From NCBI GenBank assembly GCA_027622275.1, contig JAQBZB010000072.1, forward strand, positions 1-34,356: a DNA stretch of 34,356 nucleotides, read 5' to 3'. A program made the translations under genes and the position numbers. The notes under the pieces are model-generated. The model searched no databases and was not told where the DNA came from. It saw only the letters and a program-made list of their open reading frames with translations. Position 1 is the first letter of the stretch. Each line of letters begins with the position of its first letter. The stretch is from Planctomycetota bacterium. Its GTDB lineage: Bacteria > Planctomycetota > Planctomycetia > Pirellulales > Pirellulaceae. Shown piece after piece: positions 29,101-34,356 of the stretch.

Positions 29101-31487
29101 GTGACGGTGAAAGTTTCGTCCGGCTCGACGACCGTATCTCCCTTGACCAGAACGGTGATCGGCATCGAACTATCGCCGACCCCGAATGAGACCATCCCGG
29201 TTGTGGGCGCGGTGAAGTCTGCGGCATCGGCCAGGCCGCTAAACGTGACTGCGTAATCCACCGTCGCCGTGCCGCTTGTGTCTCCCAACCGAGTGACCGT
29301 GAACGTGAAAGACTTGTTACCGCTGTCGCCCTCGGCTTGGTCCGCGCTGGTGTCCGCAGTGATCGAGAGTCCCGAATCGTCGTTCAGAATCGTGCCGGTT
29401 CCTTGAGCCGTCCCGAGCACCGCCGGTCCCGTAACGCCGGACAGGTTAACGAAGAACGTCTCGTCCGGTTCCGGGGTCAGGTCCCCGACGACCTGTATGA
29501 CGATGTTCTTGGTCGTTTCTGACGCGGCCGACAAGAACGTCAGTGAACCAATTGTCACCTTGGCATAGTCCGACGGCTCGGTCGCGGAGTCGTCTTGCGT
29601 CGAGTAACTCAACGAGATGTCACGGTTGCTGGCCGCGTCGAGTGTCACGGTGAACGAAAAGTTCGTGGTACCGTTATTGCCTTCGGCCAGGGAACGATTG
29701 CCAATCGAGATCGTGTTTTGCAAGAGAGTGACTTGAGAGTCTTCGACTTCGCCATCGGGCGCGGAGCCAAGCGGTTTCAGGCCGCTCACCGAACTGAGCC
29801 GAAAGCGTGCGTAACTGGTGCCGGCGGCAACCGAATCGGGAACCGCGAAGGTCAGACTGTTGGTTCCAGCAACGACGGCTCGGTCCGCGAAGATCCTCTC
29901 GGTTCCGTCAAAGCTTCCGCTGCCATCGAAGTCCACCCAAGCGTTCAGCGTGCCAGCACCGGAGGCAACAACATCCACCGTCGCATCCGTGCCCTGAATG
30001 ATGGGGCTTGTGAACGAGACACCATCTTCGTCATCGAGCCCGCCGACGGGCGTCGTATCGTCGCCGTCCGCGGACGAATCAAACCCGTCCGACTCGGCAT
30101 CGATTTCGCTCCCCAGACGCAACGTACCAAGCGTGTGGCGTGGACCATCGCTGGCCAGCAAGGTGAGGTAAGAATCCGGCGCGTCGCCGAAGTCGGCTTC
30201 GACAGTCGCGAAGTCGATATGGTCCATGTTCAGATTGTCTGCGCCCACGGTGATCAAGTAGGCGAAGTTCTCGGAGGCGGTCGGATAGACTGTGTGGAAC
30301 CCAGGCTGAGGCGTGATGTACACGCGGTGCATTCCGAACGGAACATTCGCGAATTCGTAGAAGCCTTGGGCATTCGTGGTGGCCATCAAATCAGTGGTCG
30401 CCCCGCCGTCGCCATTAACGTCGAGACTCACATCGAAGCCCGGCAAGATGCTTTCGTTCGAGTCACGAAGCGTGTCTTGGTTGTCGTCGCGAAAGACGTA
30501 ACCGGTGATTCGTCCTTGAGCGGCATCGACCAAGCTGATGTCGAGATCGTAGCGGTTCACTTGCCCAAAGCTGCCGCTGTAGACTTCGGCGTAATAGACT
30601 TGACTGCTGGTGGCGTCGAACGAGGCGATATCGACGTTGCCCGCTGTTCCATTGCTGGTCGCAATAATCCGGCCGCCAGCGTCGCGGACGCGAACACCCA
30701 AGTTCGTCGGTTCGTTGCCGGTGGGGCCGAACGGAAATCCTGTCCCTTCGGGCATCGTAATCCGCACACTTACCTTGCCATCAGCTCCGGCAGTAAACTC
30801 GTAGAAGTCGCGATCCGGCTGCGTGATCGTTCCCGATGTCATCGCTCCCGCCGCCGTATCAACGCCGCCAAGATCTTCAGCGTTGTTGATCGAGTTGTTG
30901 TTGCCACCCCCGCTGTCCGACGCTTCCGTATTCCAAATCCGAAGATCGTAGTTGGCGTCGTCGTCGCCAGCGTCGCCGGAGACCCGGACATAGAACTTCT
31001 CGTCGGCTGTTGCACTAAAAGCACCCGTGTAGGTTTGCCCCACGGGCAATGTATTCGCGAGACCGATCGTGTCGTCCACGTCAGCCGGATTCACTCGAAA
31101 CACGCGAACATCAAGATTGTCCGCGCCAGCATCTGCTTGGGGATCCCCGCCTCGATTTATGGCGGCCACATTGATTGCGCCAGCGACCGTTGCGGTAAAC
31201 GTGTAGTAGTCGGCATCGTCATTGATCGCGGTCGTCATCGTCAAGCTATCGACAACACCGGTGGTCAACCCCGGATGAATTACTTTTTGTGCTGCCGTGA
31301 GATCGTTCGCGAACGTCCCGGGGAGAGGCGTATCGTTGTTTGGTTCCACTTCCGGGAACATCAACGACAAGTTCAATCGTTCCTCCAGCGACTCGAACAA
31401 GTACGCCCGCTTGTTCAGACGAGAACGCGGATGGTGAGTCTTCTTGCGCCTGGGTTTTCGAATAGACGAGTTGGCGGCGAACGACAT
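26109..31487 (-). CDS. Giant secreted Calx-beta/RTX protein with GEVED domain
   Basis: 1792 residues starting at the ATG at 31487, which has GGAG eight bases upstream; a start ten codons earlier lacks one. Order of modules: basic N-terminus and LEPR-like motif (LFESLEERLNLSL, about 30-42); two pre-peptidase-like beta domains (about 45-320); an SdrD_B-like domain (about 325-425); a GEVED domain (about 432-590, DFGDAPDSY, DGEVED); six Calx-beta repeats (about 592-1294), each ending in TI-x-NDD; another SdrD_B-like domain (about 1297-1410); then RTX calcium-binding nonapeptides (about 1600-1720, GGNGND, GGSGDD, GGDGND). A short acidic helical tail ends in LDEIIAQLLP. It is probably a calcium-stabilised surface or secreted adhesin-like protein, and RTX repeats suggest type I secretion. 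No catalytic domain was seen. Confidence 0.88.
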   Translation of the reverse strand: MSFAANSSIRKPRRKKTHHPRSRLNKRAYLFESLEERLNLSLMFPEVEPNNDTPLPGTFANDLTAAQKVIHPGLTTGVVDSLTMTTAINDDADYYTFTATVAGAINVAAINRGGDPQADAGADNLDVRVFRVNPADVDDTIGLANTLPVGQTYTGAFSATADEKFYVRVSGDAGDDDANYDLRIWNTEASDSGGGNNNSINNAEDLGGVDTAAGAMTSGTITQPDRDFYEFTAGADGKVSVRITMPEGTGFPFGPTGNEPTNLGVRVRDAGGRIIATSNGTAGNVDIASFDATSSQVYYAEVYSGSFGQVNRYDLDISLVDAAQGRITGYVFRDDNQDTLRDSNESILPGFDVSLDVNGDGGATTDLMATTNAQGFYEFANVPFGMHRVYITPQPGFHTVYPTASENFAYLITVGADNLNMDHIDFATVEADFGDAPDSYLTLLASDGPRHTLGTLRLGSEIDAESDGFDSSADGDDTTPVGGLDDEDGVSFTSPIIQGTDATVDVVASGAGTLNAWVDFDGSGSFDGTERIFADRAVVAGTNSLTFAVPDSVAAGTSYARFRLSSVSGLKPLGSAPDGEVEDSQVTLLQNTISIGNRSLAEGNNGTTNFSFTVTLDAASNRDISLSYSTQDDSATEPSDYAKVTIGSLTFLSAASETTKNIVIQVVGDLTPEPDETFFVNLSGVTGPAVLGTAQGTGTILNDDSGLSITADTSADQAEGDSGNKSFTFTVTRLGDTSGTATVDYAVTFSGLADAADFTAPTTGMVSFGVGDSSMPITVLVKGDTVVEPDETFTVTLSNPSVGAAIAVGSALGTIRNDDVEFNILVMDADKSEGNGGTATPTPFTFEVTRTAINSASSVDYVVAGSGTAPEADAADFVGGFPSGTVNFAANETTQTVTINVVGDTLAEANDQFTVTLLNPSVGTIVTGTANGTIRNDDSVNLVVVAVDANKPEGTGSPTAFQFTVNRSGGVGAVSADYSVVPGSGANPANAADFSGAAPSGMLTWADGDVTSRPITVLISGDSDVELDETFEVMLSNPSGATISGPATGTIINDDADLDIAATDANKAEGDVGNTSFTFTITRSGDVSGSVDVDYAVTGSGGDPANTADFGGTFPSGTANFAANDMTVLVTILVTGDMAGEPDEGFTVTLSNVQNGNAEIGSMGADDGTIVNDDLIPVISIASASPLAEGNGGAMTTFTFQVSRTGDTSATASVAYTVSGGVTNPADGNDFVGGTLPTGNVNFGIGESMVDLDILVNGDGSIEADEQFVVTLSNPSAGASLGTATASSTINNDDSVDIFGTKTDALSAPIAGVTFELFRDDAAPFGVFNPASPFAPSQTGVDSLVQTVVTGADGHYNFGAALANGTYYIREVPSAGWYQTSPNGVVTVVYSGTTVNVDTDSAATPTGPFVNARCSDNRFETSAILGQMITATRAGILTIEVLGDVGVSFNVTSTTAVQGLSVNLVKVTGISFASRSSGTNRARVDLVLTASDVGKMFSIANVLNATNPTLLVANSVFVDTARNLIIQGTNCADSIFVRDDPAAGGSNSDAKSIFVGSYAGSMADFNNGTNLVSKFNGVKYNAAIINASYNDPIIAGIQIFGGNGNDIIRVGAEIIQDSSLDGGSGDDVIRAGGGRATIFGRAGSDFIVGGRENDVLYGDEGNDYIHGRAGGDRIFGGDGNDLLSGGEGDDPLIRGQNGDDILSGGTGRDRLIGDGGTDTGYREVTGTGASVDLFVSIDNPPGPIDVPTAPSGSLLGDLAEDELLALINRFWADGNAGDGPDTLDEIIAQLLP

Positions 31488-31621
31488 TATCGAATCTCCG
31501 TGAGATAAGAACAGCAACCGAAGTTGGTATTTTTGACCCAGATTACCCTATTTGCAGGTAGGACAGATAATTTCAATGCTCGCGACCATAAAGTCAATTG
31601 TCTTTGTAGCATAAAACCCAG

Positions 31622-31649
31622 AAAAAACCGGGCTGAATGGTTTTTCAGC
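31622..31649. terminator. Rho-independent terminator, possibly bidirectional
   Basis: GCTGAA (31632-31637) pairs with TTCAGC (31644-31649) across a six-base loop. On the minus strand a run of six T follows after four bases (A-run at 31622-31627), fitting the end of the beta-helix gene that stops at 31713. On the plus strand five T follow shortly after the stem. The surrounding 225 bases are AT-rich and gene-free and should also hold the promoter of the Calx-beta gene. Confidence 0.45.
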
Positions 31650-31712
31650 AATTTTTCTCATCAAGAAATGCTCCGCCGCCGGGACGCGACGGCGCATCGG
31701 TTGCTGATCAAT

Positions 31713-34061
31713 CTATGAATTGGTCAGGACGCTTTGCAAAGGCTCTCCGAACAGCCGGTCGAGGGCGAGTGCTTCGAGCAGCGACTCCATCTCAGCAGCG
31801 GTTCCAACGCTTTCGAGCGGTGTGGCCAGGGATTGTGGCACTGCTGGGGGCTTGAAGACTCGACCCCAGCCAACCAACACTTTATCGCTCATTTGCACGC
31901 TACGTCTGCCTTCTCGCTTGGCATCAGCGACTGGGCGAGCGGAAGGTAGTTCCGGAGAGCGCGATTCGACGCCGATGACACCCAGGAAGCCTTCCCCTTC
32001 TGGATTGGCCCCGTTCAGAAAATTGATGATCTGAAGGGCGTCGACGGGCGAAACAAAGTTGTCGCCGTTCACGTCAAAAAACGGAGGCGGAGCGTTTGTA
32101 CTCGTCGGAAACTGCAGGGCATGAGCACCAAAGGAGTTGAGTTCGTTGATGATCTGGAGTACGTCGATCGGCGCGACGAACGTATCATCATTGACATCGA
32201 GGAAGTTGCTCGAGTTTTGCCATGGGATTCCAGCGACCAAGCCAGCATCAAGCGAGAGATCGCTCGAATCGTCGAGAACGATTTGGGCGGACGCGGTGAT
32301 CGTATCAAAGTCGCTGTCGATCGTTGCATCATCGCCGACCAACGGTTCGGTTGGTACGAAACCGGCGGGCGAAAGCAGCGAAATCGTGTAATTGCCTGGG
32401 AGGACCGCACTAAACAAGTAGGCACCTACGCCATTTGTCAGCGTCTGCCGGGTGATTGCCGCGCCGCCGAGTTGCTCGCTTCCCGTGAGTGTCATCAGGA
32501 TCAGCTCGATTCCTGCCTCGCCATTGTCTTGAAGACCATCGCGGTTGTCATCACTCCAAACAAAGTCGCCGAGCAGTCGCGGTGTCGCTGCGGTCAGCGA
32601 GCCGAGCGGAATGAGCGTCACGCTGCCCAGCACGGTCGTGCCAGCTCCGGAATTCGTCGCATCGATTTCTTCGCTCGCGGTGGCCGCATCGCCTTCGATG
32701 ACGAGTGAACCGCCCTGCTGTTGAAGGTGATACGCTCCGGCTATCCCAGCGACGAGTTGGTTCCCCGAGATAACGGCTTGAATGCTGTTCGTGGCACTCG
32801 CGTCCGCGTTCCGAATGACAAGTGCGGCATCGCCCCCGATTGAGTTCGTGCCGGTGAAAAAGTTATCGACGACCGCCAACGTCGCATCGACCGCATTGCC
32901 GGGTGAGAGGACGAGCCCGTTGCCACTGATCGTATCGAAATCATTGCTTACGAACGAAGCAACCAAATCGCCGGTTGCGGTGGGCCCCGTCATAAAACGG
33001 ACGCCCGCATCAGTCGCCGCGTCGCCAATGCCAAGGAGTAGATTCTCTTCCAGAACAGCCGCGAGCTGGGCGGCATCGTTGACGACCACTCGCATTCCAT
33101 CGTTTGCCGTGTCCAAAATCGAATTGTTGACAGCACCGAAGGCGATACTCGAATTGCCTGCGACGGTCAGCAGAAACGCCGCGTCGCCGCCGAGTTGCGA
33201 GACAACCGTTCGCGTCCAGCGAGTTTGGACTTCGGCTTGTCCCGTCACTTGCAAGTCGATCCCGCGTCCGCCAAGGTTTTCCAAGGTATTACGATCAAGC
33301 GAGAGATCGAGCCTCGCGTTACCGCTGACCGATCCCACGATGCCGTTCTGTGTGGTCGCCAAGAAACTGGAATCACCGCGAACGACGTTCTCGGCAACCA
33401 GCAGCAAAGCTTCGGTTCCATCGTTCTGTTCCACCCGAATGGCCGTCCCGAAGACGTCGGTCATCTGGTTGTCGCTGACGACACCGATGCCGTCTATATC
33501 GCGAACGAGAATCGCGTTCGTCCCATCGGTCGTCCCGGTCCTCAGGAACTGATTCTTCCGCACGGCGACGTCACCAGCAATCTTGTCGAACGACAAAGCT
33601 GTCGCAGCAATGTTTTGGAACGTCATCTCCCGTACAACAATCGCCCCCGTAATGTTTGACAGTACGATGCCGTGCGACGCGGAATCATCGGTCGGCGATT
33701 CGACCGCAAAACCTTCGATGGTGAGTTCGCCCGTGATGTCGGCGGTGTTGGAGATTGCTGATCCGGAGGGGGCTCGCAGGATGGTGTTTGAGGACTCGCC
33801 GCGGAGGATCAAATCCGTCGGTAGGCCTCCCACCGCGCTCCCCATCCGGCTCAGGTCGAGAGCTTCGTCGTAAATGCCATTCGCGATTTCAACGACGTCG
33901 TCGCGACGCGCGTTGTCGATCGCCAATTGAATCGTCTGAAACATCCCGGATGGGCCGACCGTCAGCACGGCCAGGAGAGCCCGGTCTTCGAGATGTTCAA
34001 GACGGAGTAGGCGGCAACGCCTGGAATGCCGAATTGCCGATCGCTGGTTCAAATTGCTCAT
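31713..34061 (-). CDS. Secreted beta-helix protein with SdrD_B-like domain and type I dockerin
   Basis: 782 residues from the ATG at 34061, which has AAGGA eight bases upstream; longer frames to 34250 lack a ribosome site. A basic N-terminus with LEPR-like motif (LEHLEDRALLA, 21-31) leads into a long right-handed parallel beta-helix (about 32-480; GPSGMFQTIQLAIDNA, then repeated short N/D/G-rich turns) of the pectin-lyase-like type. An SdrD_B-like domain (about 496-600, WSDDNRDGLQDNGEAG) and a type I dockerin with two calcium loops follow (about 619-690; DVNDDTFVAPIDVLQIIN and DVNGDNFVSPVDALQIIN). The tail after the dockerin is about 95 residues, longer than usual. It is likely an extracellular glycan-binding or structural protein; catalytic residues were not identified. 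A partner cohesin would be needed for dockerin attachment. Confidence 0.87.
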   Translation of the reverse strand: MSNLNQRSAIRHSRRCRLLRLEHLEDRALLAVLTVGPSGMFQTIQLAIDNARRDDVVEIANGIYDEALDLSRMGSAVGGLPTDLILRGESSNTILRAPSGSAISNTADITGELTIEGFAVESPTDDSASHGIVLSNITGAIVVREMTFQNIAATALSFDKIAGDVAVRKNQFLRTGTTDGTNAILVRDIDGIGVVSDNQMTDVFGTAIRVEQNDGTEALLLVAENVVRGDSSFLATTQNGIVGSVSGNARLDLSLDRNTLENLGGRGIDLQVTGQAEVQTRWTRTVVSQLGGDAAFLLTVAGNSSIAFGAVNNSILDTANDGMRVVVNDAAQLAAVLEENLLLGIGDAATDAGVRFMTGPTATGDLVASFVSNDFDTISGNGLVLSPGNAVDATLAVVDNFFTGTNSIGGDAALVIRNADASATNSIQAVISGNQLVAGIAGAYHLQQQGGSLVIEGDAATASEEIDATNSGAGTTVLGSVTLIPLGSLTAATPRLLGDFVWSDDNRDGLQDNGEAGIELILMTLTGSEQLGGAAITRQTLTNGVGAYLFSAVLPGNYTISLLSPAGFVPTEPLVGDDATIDSDFDTITASAQIVLDDSSDLSLDAGLVAGIPWQNSSNFLDVNDDTFVAPIDVLQIINELNSFGAHALQFPTSTNAPPPFFDVNGDNFVSPVDALQIINFLNGANPEGEGFLGVIGVESRSPELPSARPVADAKREGRRSVQMSDKVLVGWGRVFKPPAVPQSLATPLESVGTAAEMESLLEALALDRLFGEPLQSVLTNS

Positions 34062-34329
34062 AAATCTGGTCCTTGGAGCGCCGAGCCGAGCCGGCCGCCC
34101 CAATCGCCTTATCGATCGCGATGCGCCGCTCCGGGTGACATGCGCCAAATTCATGGTAGTTGTTCCCGAAGTAAACACAAGAAAATGTCGCTTCGACGAC
34201 AATTCCGGGGAGGCAAGTAGGCGGAACAAGGCTCGGGGCGGTTCCGGCATGAGCCAAATGTCGAGCCGCCGCCACTCGCCTTAGAAAGTGATTATCAACA
34301 ACTTCCCGATTTGAGTTTTGGGAGGGCGA

Positions 34330-34344
34330 GGCTCCCGCCGAGCC
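34330..34344. repeat. Short hairpin of dispersed-repeat type at the window edge
   Basis: GGCTC (34330-34334) pairs with GAGCC (34340-34344) across CCGCC, in the context GGGCGAGGCTCCCGCC. From memory this resembles a short repeat frequent in planctomycete intergenic DNA, but only one copy is in the window. The stretch 34062-34356 otherwise holds no gene that I can support; the promoter of the beta-helix gene should be in it. Confidence 0.35.
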
Positions 34345-34356
34345 ATCCGGGGAAAG

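Noticed and set aside
29595-31508. 637-codon open frame on the plus strand opposite the Calx-beta gene
   Set aside because: The minus strand encodes recognisable Calx-beta, GEVED and SdrD_B modules with a good ribosome site. The antisense frame has no domain pattern and is a by-product of GC-rich codon use.

Overview
The window looks like chromosomal DNA of a planctomycete, probably of the Pirellulales/Pirellulaceae type. Evidence: three giant secreted proteins whose N-termini carry the planctomycete LEPR-like motif (MESRVLLAA, LEERLNLSL, LEDRALLA); a DUF1559 prepilin-like protein; GEVED, SdrD_B-like, Calx-beta and dockerin modules; and GC-rich DNA with long inverted-repeat families between genes. 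No rRNA, tRNA, CRISPR array or phage genes were seen. Family names below come from recognising motifs by eye, since no database search was possible.

Layout. 1-2.75 kb: a small orphan protein, a 430-base gap, then a DEAD-box RNA helicase with a DbpA-type C-terminal domain. 2.78-4.16 kb (minus): a divergent NRAMP-family transporter. 4.68-10.48 kb (plus): a 1934-residue extracellular protein with a VKOR-type thioredoxin module and a cyclophilin domain, followed by a near-perfect 73-base hairpin. 10.68-12.83 kb (minus): a GlsB/YeaQ-like membrane protein, RpiB, and a fusion of a YrdC/Sua5 domain with a low-molecular-weight phosphatase bearing the arginine-phosphatase loop. 13.0-13.2 kb: nested inverted repeats. 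13.245-14.472 kb: a complete IS630-family element with a -1 frameshift signal, inserted exactly in the stop codon of the next gene.

14.47-20.29 kb (minus) is a tightly overlapping block of seven genes: three different GspF-like inner-membrane proteins, three pseudopilin-like proteins and a DUF1559 protein. This is the core of a type II secretion/type IV pilus-like machine, without its ATPase or secretin in the window. 20.47-22.92 kb (minus): a CehA/McbA-type metallohydrolase coupled to an amidohydrolase interrupted by an in-frame amber codon. 22.99-23.56 kb: an Ogt-type DNA methyltransferase, divergent from a conserved-looking protein of unknown function with a strong promoter. 24.57-25.91 kb (minus): a disordered protein with alternating acidic and arginine-rich blocks. 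26.1-34.06 kb (minus): a Calx-beta/RTX giant protein and a beta-helix/dockerin protein.

The most notable points are the YrdC-arginine phosphatase fusion next to rpiB, the giant protein joining redox and prolyl-isomerase modules, the triple-GspF pseudopilin operon, the NRAMP homologue lacking both signature metal-site motifs, the amber-interrupted amidohydrolase, and the stop-codon-preserving IS insertion.
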